A stretch of 64,000 bases of DNA from Opisthorchis felineus (Eukaryota; Platyhelminthes; Trematoda; Opisthorchiida; Opisthorchiidae): positions 92,376 through 156,375 of the forward strand of contig SJOL01004326.1 in NCBI GenBank assembly GCA_004794785.1, written 5' to 3'. The notes below the pieces were generated by a model, which was not told the origin of the DNA, made no database searches, and saw only the letters and a program-made list of their open reading frames with translations. Positions within the stretch are counted from its first letter, which is position 1. Every line of letters begins with the position of its first letter. Below, piece by piece: positions 21,761-34,623 of this stretch. A program made the position numbers and the translations under genes.

Positions 21761-24700
21761 ACTAGGATTGGGATAAAAGACCGTGGAGGAACTGGAACGG
21801 TAAATATCAATATAGAATTTGGGTCTACTGATAGCACAGGATGTTTAGCAAGCGGACAATTAAAACAGACATTAAAGAGGCTGCTTCCGGGACGAGCATT
21901 CAGGAAAAGGAGCAAGATAAGGTTACCGGGAAGAATTGGAGCAAAAGGTGGCGATGAGTGGCCACTAGTTAATGTGGCCAGTGCGGTGCTGGCAGACCCT
22001 ACAAAATTGCTAGACCTCGGGGAGTGACCTGAAGCTATAAGGTCCATCAGGATATAATGAGGGGCTTTAGCTCATGTGGTCTTTATCCTCATGCAATCCA
22101 TATTCTCCGTTTATCGTGGATGCTGAATGGTCGGCAAGCAGAAGCATCTGAGCTGCATTAGCTGGAGCAAAACAGTAAGTGTGTGATTGGACCTAAAGGC
22201 GAATCAAGTGGGTTGGAGGATTAGCTCGATTGCTATGTTCGAGGGGAAAGGAATAGACTATCGGAGTGAGGAAATGTTTCCCATTTGCGTTTTCCTGGGA
22301 AATATGATTGAGCTTAAACCGATGCGGTGATGGGCTGCCTCGGATGCAGCCGGTTGCATAATCCTTCAGAAAATTCTCTAGAGGGAAGATAACTTGCAAT
22401 TTTAGATAGTTCGAGCTCCAGGTTGTAAATGAATCGTAGGCTGACAGCTAGTTCCGGGGACGGCTGACTGACTGGAATGCGGCTGGGAGAGAAACGCTCA
22501 TTAGCGAAAATGTTTCCGCGCATAAATAGCACCCGAAACTGCCGCAGACAACCACTAAAGCCATTCGGAGCGCTTGTTTGGAAAGAACAGGCGTGGTCTG
22601 GATAGGAGTGCTGGCTAATACTAGGAGGTCACGACGAAGAGTGGTGTCAAAAACACGGAAGTATTTCCACTCAGTGACATGTAGAGGAAGGGCAGATGGG
22701 ACCAAGCCAGGCCACAGGTTGCACGAGAAATAAGTAAGGGGTGGACAAGGTCATTTCGGGGCAGAATTGTTGCCAAGGTACGACATTGAGGCGTCTGGTT
22801 GCCTCACACTGGCACAGTAAATGTTTCGTACTAGCAGCTGAGCAAAAGCAAGCCGAGGTAAGTGGAAGACGATGAAGTGTGTGGCCAACGCTCAGTGTCC
22901 ATACTTATCTGTAACTCACCAAAACGCGTTTATAAAGAGCTGTTTGGACAGGGCTGGGTTAATCGACCATTTGAGGCAGTAGAGGACATGGGGTTGGAGA
23001 TATAACTGGAGCCTCCTAATCATTCGTGTGTTGTACGTGTGTGTTTTCGGTGTTGGGTACTTGTAGTCTTTAGAAGGAAGTGTTGGGCTTGTGAGCATGT
23101 TATGGTACCGGCGCGCTTCCATTGACCTTTAGTTAAGCCCAATCGCCTTGTATAACACACTTGAAGTAGCCATATCGTGTCATGGGTTCTCAAAGAGATT
23201 GACTAGGATAAATGCCAAAAGCGGAACAGGCTCCATTGAGCATCATAGGTGGCCGACAATACTTCGCTTTCCATTTTGTTGCATACATATGGCGGTTGAG
23301 AACACTGGCGTCCAGTGAATCATCCACGCCAGTTGAAAGGTGGTGAGCACACGCTGGGATATGATAGCAGCAAATGCGGGTGACCACCAAGCAGCTAGCG
23401 GATTGCTGGGTGTTAACGGGGGGAAATAATGGAAGTTGAAAAACGCAGAGGTGGTTTGACAGAGGTTCGTTATCCATCGGGGATGACAGCTGGCCGTATA
23501 TGAGACTAATTAAATTCCACCCGCCAACGCGTAATTCCAAGGGAGTTCAAGTGGTTTCAGTGTGCTACACCGCGACGGCGCATGGATTGCCTAGCTGGGA
23601 TCTTGCTTGTGTACAAACAAATGCATCACATAACGCGTTCATGTTAAGAGTAAAATGGGTATATTTCTTAGCCCGCAGGCATGCTGTCGTTTTTCTCGGT
23701 TTCGGAGGATAGCTACGACCCGGATACTGGTATCGTAAGGAAAGATTTGAGCTATTGTGGAAAACGAGTGAGATTGTAGTTGTGGACAATCATGATGGAT
23801 TTATTACACAGAATAAAGAGACGCAAGAATAGAAATGAGTGAAAATACGTAGTTAGGAATGGAAAGGGCCCAGCAATGAAAGGGATGGGAAAATCGGGAG
23901 GACCTACATCACATGCATTTAAGGAATACATGGTTAAGAATTGCACGAATAAAGTAAGTTAATGAATACGTGCTCGTAAGTGAGTTCGGGTAATACTATC
24001 GGAATGCTAAGTGTTAGACTCGCATGGCAGAAAACTTTCTGGTGCGCAGCAAGCTCGTGTGGGTAAACTTGTGCTAGATGTGCGGCGGTTGTGATGCTAG
24101 CCAGCACGGATGAAGACAGATGGTTCTGTTGTGCGAAGGCATTTTACTCAGTAGGACCAGAGAGCGGTTGAGTATCCGACCTCTTGGAATAAATGATGTG
24201 AATCCCGGCGGTTAATTTTAGCCAGCAGTACAAAAAGTTGCTTATGTTAGCCGGTGTGCCAATGTGAATGGTCAGGATGAGTTTATAACAGGCTCCAGTT
24301 TGGACTACCTTTGGTACATGTTTTTGCTTGCTGCAGGCTCCGTTTGGGGTCTTTTGAATTTGGGTTGGATAAGCCCCAGACTTTGGGAAGGTGGATCTGG
24401 GAACCGCAACACGGTGAATGACTTCGTCCGGTGCCAGGGTGAGAAAAGTGGACTTCAGTGTAGAGGCTACAGGGGAGGGCGAAAATAGTGGGTGCTACCC
24501 GCAGAGTAGCCGCTTTGGATAGGCGAGCCTTCGAGCAAATGGTTTTGGGATATGAAAATTTCCCTTGCACCAGAAGGAATAGCGTGATGGGGTTCAGCGG
24601 TAGAGTTCAGTGCTTTTATTGTGAAAATTCTGACAAGCGATTACTGGTTCTTCTTGAAGGACCAAACGTTTTTGTCTCTTTTTGCAGACAAGTAGCCGAG

Positions 24701-26929
24701 ACCGGAGGATGAGGCCAATGGTTACATAGTTCGACTCCTCTGGAAGGACACAAACCAAACAACCACAGTTTCGGCACACAAAAGCATCATCCCGGACAGG
24801 CGCAGCCTTTTCTTTGTAGAGATTCAGGAATATCCCGGGCTGTCTTACCGTCTTCGGAACGGGCGCATGAGCAAGGTGAATTAGGCTGCAGTGCCATCAG
24901 CTGAGGTTTTTCCTTGCGGAAACTTTGTAGAAGCGTTAGCCCAAAGAGAATTTTTGCAAACCGGCGGGGGCAGAGACCTTTCGCTGAAGAGTGGGATGAA
25001 CTTAGTGTATAAGGTCCCGGTTGCCTCAGAATGGGTCAAGCTTTCAGAATCTGCGGGTAGGCTGTATAAATACATACTATGGGTGTAAATAAGGTAGAGG
25101 GTGTGAAGCCACAGGGGGATGGACCGAGTTCAAAGTACTCACGAGTGATCACGAGTGGAACGATCCACAACTAGACCGCCAAGGAATGGATCAGATAGGA
25201 GAGCCTCGCTCTACATGAAAGCCATTACAACTTTTGCTACACTATCCGTGGTACTTTTTACCTATTAACGTTTGGTTAGATGAGGACCAAAACTCTCGAA
25301 TAAAACAGTTATCTGGACATTTGAAAATATTCTACAGGGGTTGAAAAACGGCATTGTGGATATTTCAAAGATCTAAATACCACTTACTATGGAATGAAAA
25401 ATGGAATTACATAGAAAAAGAAGAATATATTAAAGTATGAAAACAATATTATCTGCATCGCGAAAGACTAAGTGGACTGGTCCAAAGATTACTTCAGATC
25501 CTTCTGCTGTTGGAATCTGGCGTTGGCTGTAGTACAACAGAAATCAAGCGTTTGTCAAAGCTAACTAAACTTGCGTATGTTCGAAATCCTAGCTCCCCTG
25601 GACGCCGGGCACAGTACCCACAAGTTCGGTAGGTGGACTACCCTGCTCAAAACGAAATAAAGGATAGCATGTTAATATTGGGCTGATGATAAAAAAGCTG
25701 TGATTTCTGCACCCGGACAAGACCGTAAAAAAGAATTCAGTTCGACTTAGTGCACACAAATCGCACCGATATGAACATTGATCGTCCAGGAATCTTGAAT
25801 AGTTGACATCGCGGAGCCTTCCACAGCACGTGAAGTGATGGGCTGTTGTTCTGAGGACCAATATCAGACGTCTATATGTGCTCCCTTCCTATCATATTTT
25901 CTCTAAGTGATTCTTCTATGTTCCGTTCATTTTCCTCTGTCGTCTAACGCCAAATTTTTACAGCCTTCTATTTCCTCTTTCGTCAAAGCAAACAAAAAAT
26001 CCAGCGGTGGATGAAATGTGTCTATATATACTAAAGCACTTACGGCCTATTCGCCAGGCGGACTTGCTCCTTATGCATAGTAGTTTAACTTGAAACGGAA
26101 AACAGCGAGTCAGCTTTATCAAATTTGCCGCTGGGCGCGCTAGCCTCTACCCTGAAAACGTACAGGAAGTAACTTTGCGCTGGTGGGCGAGATGGAATTA
26201 GGGAATGAGTAGGACCGGGGGCCCAGCATACATACGGACACGGGTTGTTCGTTTGCTGCGCGCGGAAAAGAGTGGCAATGGTTTTTCACGTTGTGCTCAT
26301 CGCTTTTTCAGCCCATTTGTTCAAGAATTTTCACATTTGAGCGGCAAGATTTTTTAACCCCTAAATTCTATGAGGTAAACGTCCAGTTACTAACAGGTAA
26401 AACAGCTTTAAAAATTTATTAATCCCCTTGAGTATGTTGGCAATGCCTCTAGACTTGGTACATTAGGGACGTTAATCGGCTGCTTATCAGTTTGAAATAA
26501 TATGTTCATCGAGCTTGGCGAATGGCTCCTAAACAGTTTGTCACCATGCGTGGATCCTTCATCACTGCGCAGTTGGCTGGTTTACTTCCCCACTACTGCT
26601 CTCGCATACTTCTAAAGCGTAGCTGGTGTCCGCAACGTGAACGCTGTTTCCGGATTGTCTGGCTCACAATTGCCTGATAAAGTATGAGGGAATCTCTCCT
26701 GAAATTATAGATGTTGGTTTGAGAACAATAAGACCTGAATTCTTGTGGCACATCAAATAAACAATAAGATGGAAACTTTAGCCCAATGGCGATAACAAGA
26801 AGTCTACATTGTAAAACAACCCATCAGGACTGAGCATGAACCATAGAACAAAAACAATTGAAACACCGCGTGGATCACGAATTTTTCCAGTAAACAACCC
26901 ACACTGGTGAAGAGAACATTCTGACTGAA
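21761..26929. other. Long unassigned G-rich stretch, no gene identified
   Basis: About 5 kb without a convincing exon, tRNA or known mobile-element domain. Open frames are short and unlike any family I know; the longest clean one (21743-22027, +, 94 codons, basic) has no recognisable motif. Confidence 0.4.
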
Positions 26930-28620
26930 AGACTCAGCTCCAGCTTCGTACACGCCGCGAAAATGGAGTACTAGGCCAGCTCAGTAGCAGCAATGGAGTT
27001 CAATAAACTCGGTGAGGGAACCCAACCATAACGCCGTCAAGCTGATGCCCCAGTCGTCACAAAAAACGGGACGCTGAAAACCGTCTCCCATGGAGAGGAG
27101 GATGCAATAAACAACGTGAAAAAAGAAGAAACCGTTACCATTTTGTTAACAGTTGTCACGGAACCACCGGACCGCATAAACAAAGCGAAGGCTTTGCTTG
27201 ACAATACCATCACGTATCGCTCAACGGAAAACGATGAAACCAAGAAGCAAGCCAACGAGATCAACAAAACTTTCAGGAGATTCCAGCAGCCGCAAAGGAT
27301 TGCAAGAGAATAATGTTGGGGAATGAGAGTTCCTGGGTCGGGTACTTCCCGTTTCTAAGGGCTCCCAAGAGTTCACACAGGAATTATATCTGCTTCGACC
27401 CATTGCGTTGCTCATGGGGACAACAGCGTGCAACCTTCCAATGGAACTGCGAAAAATGTTTGAACATTCTACTAGCGAATCTTCATACTCAATCGAATAT
27501 TAAAACCAAGTCCTGGAAAGACTGGAGGACGTAAACATCGATGACAAACTTAAGCTATCGTTTGATGTAAGCTCACTGAGCCCATATGCGATCCTCATTT
27601 CGGCTAAAGCAACTGTTGAGACTTTGGATAACTGTGGATGGAGAAACGAACCTCTGGGGGAAAAGGACATGACAGAATTGCTCAGAATTTGCCGGACCAC
27701 ATCTTCTGGATACGATGGAGGTTACTACAGTTAAATAAGAGGTAAAACGATGGGATTGCCGACTTCGTGTTTCATCGCAGGAGCGAGCCATATTTCAGAA
27801 TAAATCCAAAGTTATGGATCCGTTACGTGGACGACTGCACAAGAAGTGAACTACACCAAACAAAAATTATTGAACAACGACTTTGACGGTACTGAATTTA
27901 CAATGGAAGAGAAGAATGACGGAGGACTGCCATTCTTGTTCACACTTTAAGCCAGGCTGCCAAATGGGCAAATACAAACCGAGGCCTACAAGGAAGCGAC
28001 CCTAGGAGACCAAGTCCCGAATTACCATAGAAACCAACCGGGATGTCGCCAGCAGAACTTCATTCCAACACTCCCCAAGCGGATTGGAAGACGCTGCACC
28101 AACACTGAATTCAAATTCAAAGGACATCGTCCACGCACACCTTTCAAAGCCAATAATTTTTCAAAAAAATATCCGAAGAACTGCGAGGACAAGTCACCGA
28201 GCAACTCAGCAATGATGAGAAAAAACAATCACAGAGACAAGATGGTTGCGACGGCACAACATAACGGTCGAATATTAGCCCGCGAATATGTACTTAAAAG
28301 CACTTTCACAAGAACTGAAAACATCAAAGATGATCGGTAGTTCACACAAAACACAGTGCCGAGGCCGTGGCGAACACTACGTAAGACAAACTAGGAGGAA
28401 GCTATCCACCAGGCTGCGCGAACTTCGGCTAGACATGCGTTGTGATCAATTCTCACCGGTTTCCACTCGAGAAGAAACTATATCAAGGCAAGTGGACCTA
28501 TAAACTCACTCAGACGACCGCGCGCTGACGATGTCTCCACGCATTGCGGTGAAAAAATTGTATGTCGAACGCCAAGTTCGGCGAGCAGATCGACTAAAAT
28601 CTAGCCTATATCTGAAAATC
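26930..28620 (+). mobile_element. Penelope-like retroelement, decayed
   Basis: Broken frames on the plus strand give, in order, KKEETVTILLT...TEPPDRINKAKALLDNTITY (27115-27230, normally ILPADKG... in this family), LSFDVSSLSPYAIL (27550), MGLPTSCFIAG (27750), LWIRYVDDCTRSE (27812, the RT YVDD box), EFTMEEKNDGGLPFLF (27895) and EHYVRQTRRKLSTRLREL (28370), which is the GIY-YIG endonuclease. That order of RT then GIY-YIG defines Penelope-like elements. Multiple stops and shifts make it inactive. The terminal repeats were not found, so the ends are approximate. Confidence 0.82.
28288..28503 (+). pseudogene. GIY-YIG endonuclease remnant of the Penelope-like element
   Basis: 71-codon open frame containing EHYVRQTRRKLSTRLREL. 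In intact relatives the block reads YVGQTxRxLxxRxxEH; here the Gly of YVGQT is Arg and the last His of REH is Leu, so the nuclease would be impaired even if the frame were whole. Confidence 0.7.
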
Positions 28621-30539
28621 CATTTGGATTAATTTACATGGCGGCGGCAGCACTCTGTATGTGCTGTATTAGTGGCATGGTACTTGGAGAGCCATAGCAA
28701 TATGGAGCCTTATTTACTGCCAGTTGGTGGTATACTGTCAACATTTTTACGGTGTGTGCCTCTGAATGAAGCTTTGGGCGTCAGAAGTTGTCAACACGTG
28801 TTAGTCCATGGCCAGTGGCGGGCGAGTTTCGAGAGCATTCTGTACTTAAGGGTTCCAAGCTACTATTATGCTGCAGAAGTTTTGTGCTCCTATTTTATTT
28901 TAGACGTTCTGCTACCGGTCGGCATGCACTATCGTGCGCTTCTAGAACAGACCTGGCCGAATAACCCAACGTATTTAAAATCAACCGGAGCAAGGTCCCC
29001 CGCGAAAGATTAACTTCGGAGTGCATTGAAGCCGCTTGAGGCTGAGGAAAAGCTGCCAAATACTGTAACTAAAATTTTGTCGACTCGTGATCGCGTTATT
29101 TGGCGGCCAGATGATTCATAATTTTCTTGTATCTAACATGCATCACTCATGTAGAGCCTGCTCTGTCGCTTGTAGAACGCTTTGGAGTAATATTCAGTTG
29201 TTTCGGGTGCTATAATTGCTTTATCTATGGAATAATTTTGTGCAGGGCAATGGCTGTCCCAGTTTGATTCCACAATTGTGGGGTAAGACCGACTAATTCA
29301 ATATGCAGTGCAGGCAATTACATCGGTCTAACACTTTAGGCTGCCATCAAAGCGCAGGAGACGTTGGTCATTTATTGACAGATGGTAATTTAGCCATGTA
29401 CTCCTCCCGGTGGGTTGTTTGCCTCGTTAGCCATTTTGTTTGTGTTGTGAGCACAAAATTTCTTTACCTGAACACAGCCTATGCATTTTGAAGTGGCTGG
29501 CAGCTCTCAATATCTATTCTGAGAAACAAGCTTGTACTCTGCAGTCAAAGGCCCATGGAGCCTCAGGACTTCCAGTGGGTTTGAGCTCGTCGAATGAATA
29601 AACAAGCGTCTATTTAACCATCGAATCTCATCGAATGCAGTTACGTTCGCCGTTGAGAAGCCTGGATGATAATGTGCAGGCCACCCAAGCAGGCTTGACA
29701 TGAGACCCCAAGATGTTTCAAGAAATTAAAAAACCACAGCACGGCACCTCAGGATTATCGAGGATTGCTAAGGCAACGAGGTGTCTGTTTACATGCGATG
29801 TACTGCACACGAACCCCCGTTCTCCTTTGAAGTGCGATGTTTTTATATAGACCACGCTGAGAGTATTTAGGTATTTTACACCGCGCAGCGACAAAACCTG
29901 GAAATTGTGCTCGCCGTCTTATGTCTTTACAAGCTTTGGACGCTACTTATCATTTGTTACAACAGTGAATCGACCCTAAACCTGTCGCTGCTTTGGTTCT
30001 CTGATAGAATTACTTTTAAATGTTCACTCTGCGTTTATTGGACTGTGTGACTGCGGCACTGTTGCATGGTCAATTATCTCTCATAACAGCGAAACTCCAG
30101 TCTAGTACCTCTATCTTTTAGTGTGGATTCGCAAGAAGGATTGCATCAGGACAAGAGGAAGGCATTTCAAACAAGAGTGGTGTAAACGACAAACTTTATT
30201 TAGTATTACCTCGACGAAAGAGTTCGCTGCATAAAGCGAACTCTTCGTTTCTAGTGCTAGCATATACTATAATTAATTCTCAGGATAATGAGAAAATGAA
30301 CAAGTACTTTCTCTTGGCAGTGGTTTGAAGAGTGTTCAAAACACAATAATAGTAAACACGGTAATCAAGAGAAAAGAATGATCAAAATTGGAAGAATGAT
30401 TCCTATGAGTTTCCTAATAAGTGCTACGTAACAGTGTCAACGACTGCATGACCAGTGGTTTGTGTACAGTTCTTATGTGCACTCACCCTTAATGAACGCA
30501 GCCATGCCGAGATTCTAACGGAATTACACTGAGCCCAGT
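28621..30539. other. Unassigned stretch, nothing recognised
   Basis: No exon or repeat identified. Short open frames only. Confidence 0.45.
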
Positions 30540-30893
30540 CACACATTAGGTTTAGTCTTGAGTCGGAAAGCCAGGTTTGTATCAGCCTCCTGGACGCTGT
30601 GGTGACTAGAAAAACAGATGACTCCCTTCGGCGGTTGGTGCGTAGGAATAGGACCTGAAATAGACAGTTCGTCAATTTTGACAGCTCTGTGCCCTTAAGC
30701 CGAAAAAAATAACGTATAATGCCTGGCCAAAAAAGCAATGAGAAATTGCCCGGACGACATAATTGCCACGACGTAGAATTAATGGAGGACATATTCAAGC
30801 GGAATTGATCGGCACTCCCCTTTGTGCAGACAACCATACGATAAGCGGGGCCCTAACCACAATTAGTATCCATTGCAAAGAATCAGATTTACA

Positions 30894-31514
30894 TCAGTTC
30901 TCATACCAACTTTGCTCCCGGGGCCAAAATGACACCACAGTGACCCAGGCAGGCACCAAAACAACCTTCGCAGCTGCAACTTCACAGGAACCACCCCAGT
31001 CATATCCTCTCCTGAGAACAAAGCAGGTTTCGGCCAGCATTTGCGTGTAACGGTTCGATTGCTTACACAAAACGGCGTAAAACGGTTGAACAACAGCAGG
31101 ATCGTCTGATAGAATCAGTGAGTGCTGTCCAGTTGGAGAAAGGATGGGAAACCCAATTCCAACATTACCGCTGCTCCCATAGGGGCTTTTCAGGCGGAGC
31201 ACCGAGCCTTGACTACTTCCTGGTGCAAACGGAGTGCCCATCCGATTGCGCAGAGACAACTGGTTTTTCTCATAAAAGAGTAAAAGCCCTCTTCAGATTC
31301 TTTCGTCAGTCGATCTTCTTCTGCAGACATTGATCAATGGCCATCGAGCAACTCGTTTCAGCTTTGTTGTGGCAGGTATTGTAATGACGAAGGACAAAGC
31401 CAGGCATGTAGCATCCACGAGAACTGACCCAGCCGAAGTCCATCCTATCACAGTAAAACCCTCTGCACACGCCGTCGCAAGAACCTTGGCAATGATGCCC
31501 TGCAGACGGTCAAA
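30894..31514 (-). CDS. Candidate exons of an unidentified host gene
   Basis: One reading frame stays open on the minus strand from 31514 to 30894 (about 206 codons) apart from a single TGA at 31293-31295. The first part reads DRLQGIIAKVLATACAEGF...ITIPATTKLKR; the second reads LSLRNRMGTPFAPGSSQGSV...ILSDDPAVVQPFYAVLC. A 69 or 93 bp intron ending at the CAG before 31259 would remove the stop and keep the frame, but its donors (GTCTGC, GTTGCT) are weak. Further down, a 40 bp intron and an exon ending in a stop near 30540 are also possible. I do not recognise the product. The Gypsy element at 31522 sits 7 bp above the putative first acceptor. It could also be a pseudogene. Confidence 0.33.
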
Positions 31515-31521
31515 CTACCCG

Positions 31522-31816
31522 TGTAACCGTGTATATTACTGCTGAGGCATCTGGGCAGTCTGTGGTTGGGTCGAAGCTCCGCCCCACGTCTAATGGAATG
31601 TGAAGTATGTTGCGGAACTTGTGGAATTGCTTCGCAGTGTTCGTTTACAACTGCATAATAGTCAATGAATACCATGAAAGTTCAAGAACGCGCGTGAGAA
31701 TGTTCCTCTTTTAATTATGCGCATATGAGACCTTTGCTCTCTTGGTTAATAGATTGTAACTGCTTGGTTAATGTTTCCCAATAAAGGACTTCGCGGCGAA
31801 GCGTTGTTTTCTCTCA
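31522..31816 (+). repeat. 5' LTR of Gypsy copy 1
   Basis: 295 bp, TGTAACCG...TCTCTCA, with AATAAA near its end (31791) that may serve polyadenylation. It differs from its own 3' LTR at many positions, which dates this insertion as old. Confidence 0.88.
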
Positions 31817-31879
31817 TTTGGTGCCATGACCAGGATGCGGATGTAGATCCCATGGCCATAACTTTTTGAGGATGGAGAT

Positions 31880-32275
31880 GTGCGGACCTTTCTGGAGGAA
31901 TTTGAGGATGTTGCGCAGGCAGCTGGACTGGAGACCAACCATGGAGGGTTGGCTGCACTGAAGACCCTCTTCAGCGGCCGAGCAAAGGCGGCCCTAGATG
32001 AGGCCAGAAAAGGAGCTCGAGAAAATGGACTGGGCCACTGCAAAGAAAGCACTTGCGGCAGAGTTCGTCCCACCGGCCGACCACCAGGAGGTTATGAAGC
32101 GGTTCAAGGCGGCCAGTGTGGGACCCTGATGCCACCCAACCCTGTTCTCCGCCAGTCTGCAGCCATGTAGGCAGAATCGTGGAGACAAGCTCAAACAAGC
32201 CGGTGCCACAATTGCGGAATCCCTGAACACTGGAAACGACAGTGTCGTCGAACCCGACCAACTGTGAATAATAAA
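31880..32275 (+). pseudogene. Gypsy copy 1 gag remnant with zinc knuckle
   Basis: Opens RTFLEEFEDVAQAAGLE and GGLAALKTLFSGRAKAALDE, matching the start of the gag in copy 2. The middle of gag is deleted, and a CHNCGIPEHWKRQC zinc knuckle (CX2CX4HX4C) follows at about 32200-32240 in another frame. Gag would package the element's RNA. Confidence 0.8.
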
Positions 32276-32309
32276 TATGTGGATTACTCCTCTTTTCCCG
32301 GGTGGGTTG

Positions 32310-32430
32310 CGACTAGTGTCATGACACAGGCTACGACACAGCCGAGAAGACGGGAAGAGGGAGCTGTGCCTAATCAATACAGGAGCCGAGATGTCACTGA
32401 GAGAACGAAACTGAATACAAGCCATGTACC
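32310..32430 (+). pseudogene. Gypsy copy 1 protease scrap, catalytic Asp lost
   Basis: ELCLINTGAEMSL at about 32362-32400 corresponds to ELCLIDTGAGVSL in copy 2. The Asp of the DTG active site of retroviral-type aspartic proteases is Asn here. Confidence 0.75.
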
Positions 32431-32539
32431 TCAACAGTGAAGGCAGTGGATGGATACTGATTGAAAATCGATGGATCTTTAATGAAATCAAATGGTGCAA
32501 ATCGGCGCAGCAAGCGTTCCTGATAGGCAATTCGAATGA

Positions 32540-32965
32540 ACAAGGGAAGCGCAAGAGGCCTTCAAACGTGACCAAGCGCGGATGGTGGATCAGCAGCTGA
32601 CCCTCAAACTGCGCAGAGTCAGGGAGATGTTTACTGTTGCAACGTACGCTAGTGGTCGGGGTATCGGTGTAGTCCTGAAGCAGGGGAATTGGGCCATCGA
32701 CTATGCCAATCGCGTCCTCAATAACGCTGAACAGAAGTACTCAACTATTGAGAAATAATGTTTAGCGATCGTTTAGACCCTGGATAAGTGGAGGCCATGC
32801 TTTCTGGGACAAGGATTTCACGTGGAGACTCCTCGACCCCCTCGAGTGGATCAAGACCACCACAGATCCTAGCAGAAAGCTAGCGCCCTGGGCACTCCGG
32901 TTACAAGAGTACGACTTCACGACCCGGCACGTGCCAGGAAAGGAGAACCACCTGGCTGACTAGCT
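32540..32965 (+). pseudogene. Gypsy copy 1 RNase H domain remnant
   Basis: EAFKRDQARMVDQQLTLKL, GIGVVLKQGNWAIDYANRV, NNAEQKYSTIEK then a stop, and in another frame PWALRLQEYDFTTRHVPGKEN. This is the RNase H region that follows Gypsy reverse transcriptase. The RT palm itself is deleted. Confidence 0.85.
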
Positions 32966-33199
32966 GTCAGGCCCAGGGGCTGGAGATAGGAGCCAATAGC
33001 CTCGTCATCGGATTGGATCCTGGAATGTTGGTGCAAATGCAGCGGCAGAATCCTGTATTACGGAAGCTTGCATCCGCCCTGTTGGATGGAAGGAGTATTG
33101 GGAACGGGGAGGGAGACAAAGAATTGGAGACGTTCCCGAGTCAATTCGATAGGCTGAGTCCGAGTAAAGCTGGCATAATATCCTGAAAAGTCCCCGATT

Positions 33200-34317
33200 C
33201 TGATGTTGTGCTGCCCGAGATATCTCGCGTCTTCAGACGGAAACTGATCGTCGAATGCCACGAGATGGCACACACGGGGTGCCAAGACATACGGCCTAGT
33301 TCGGCAGAGGGCCTACTGGCCCGGGATGAGAAGTGGGGTGATGAACTATGTGGTGTCCTCTAAACGGTGCCAACTCATGAAAGAGGATGCGACAGGGGCA
33401 ACTCACCCCATGAAACCCGTCCTTGCATCAGAGTTTAGCGCGTCATGGTCTGGTAACGTCATGGGCCCCTTTCTGGGGAGAACAAGCGGGAATCAATATA
33501 TCGCACTAAGGACAGAATCGCGGTGGGTCGAGCCAAAGCTGTACCCAATAAACGGGCGACGACGATCAGTGGAGTGGTAATGCACCACATCGTAGCCAAC
33601 CATGGGCGTGCCGAAAATAATCCTGACGGATCAGGGGCCTTGCTTTGAGAGCGAAGAGTTTAGGAGATGCTTGCAGAAGTTAGGCATCAGACGGCTACGG
33701 ACGACATCCTACCACCAGCAAAACAAACGGCCCAACAGGACGCAATAACCGAGCGGTTAAGGAGTGGCTGGCGGCCGAAGAAGGTGATTTGGAAGTAAAC
33801 TTGCTGATGATGTTAGCAAATCGTGCGTTGATACGGCCAACCACAGACAAGTCCCCGTTCATGCTGATGTATGGTCGACATCCGCGCCTCCCAGTTGATC
33901 AGGAAGTTGGGTTACGGCCGGCAACATGCTTGTCTACGGAGGGGCTAGGAGAGGAAAGGAGGAATGCTCGAGAAAACTTGACCGCCGTTCAGGAAAGGAC
34001 TAGACGGAAAACAGCAATTAGAAAGGCACGACCAAACCCCATAGGCGCGAAGGTCAAACGGAGGGGTCATCGGAATCCTGGAAGGAGTGGACTGGGGTCG
34101 CAGAAGCTGGGCAGTCGGTGGCAAGGTCCATTTGTCGTCGCCGACCGTCGGGGAACGTCTATTCGATTCAGGACGGTCAAGAATCGGAAAGAGTAAACAT
34201 TACTCAGCTTCGGAAGTGGCATGATACACCCGAAGAGCTGCCGAATGGACCGGCTGCTGGGGCCAACCTAACGGAGGCAAATGGAAATCGGTGGCCTGCA
34301 CGCGATCTTTGAAGGGG
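33200..34317 (+). pseudogene. Gypsy copy 1 integrase, broken
   Basis: VECHEMAHTGCQD (33250, His pair of the zinc-binding N-domain), GPFLGRTSGNQYIALRTE (33470, core start), ILTDQGPCFESEEFRRCL (33620, second catalytic Asp region), then an open 135-codon block (33789-34196) with LMMLANRALIRPTTDKSPF and YGRHPRLPVDQ. It ends QESERVNITQLRKWHDTPE, the C-terminal tail shared with copy 2. Frameshifts and small gaps break it. Confidence 0.85.
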
Positions 34318-34322
34318 AAGGG

Positions 34323-34623
34323 TGTGTACCGGCGCATACTACTGATGAGACGTGCGAGTAGTCTGTGGTCGTGGCGAAGCTCTACCCCGCGTCTAATGGA
34401 AGGGAAAATTTATTGCAGAACTTGTGGAACTGCTTTGCAGTATTCGTTTACAATTGCGTAATAGTCAATGAATATCCATGAAAGTTCAAGAAGACGCATG
34501 AGAATGTTCCGTTTTTAAAAACTATGTGCGTATGAGACGTTTACTTTCTTGTTTAATAGCTTGTAACTGCTTAGTTAATGTTTGCTAATAAAGGATTTCG
34601 CGGAGAAATGTTTTCTCCTTTCA
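34323..34623 (+). repeat. 3' LTR of Gypsy copy 1
   Basis: 301 bp, TGTGTACC...CCTTTCA. By eye it is identical to the 3' LTR of Gypsy copy 2 (61466-61767) except for the last 30 or so bases, although it is clearly diverged from the 5' LTR of its own element. Confidence 0.9.

Larger units (their letters stand above)
31522..34623 (+). mobile_element. Ty3/Gypsy LTR retrotransposon, internally deleted (copy 1)
   Basis: Two LTRs (31522-31816 and 34323-34623, TG...CA) flank a 2.5 kb interior that should be 4-5 kb. The interior keeps a gag remnant, a zinc knuckle, a protease scrap, the end of reverse transcriptase/RNase H and a shortened integrase, all in gag-protease-RT-RNase H-integrase order. CCCG flanks both ends (31518-31521 and 34624-34627), a 4 bp target duplication normal for Gypsy. 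The bases after the 5' LTR (TTTGGTGCCATGACC) should hold the primer binding site; I could not assign the tRNA. Frames are broken throughout, so it is non-autonomous. Confidence 0.9.
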
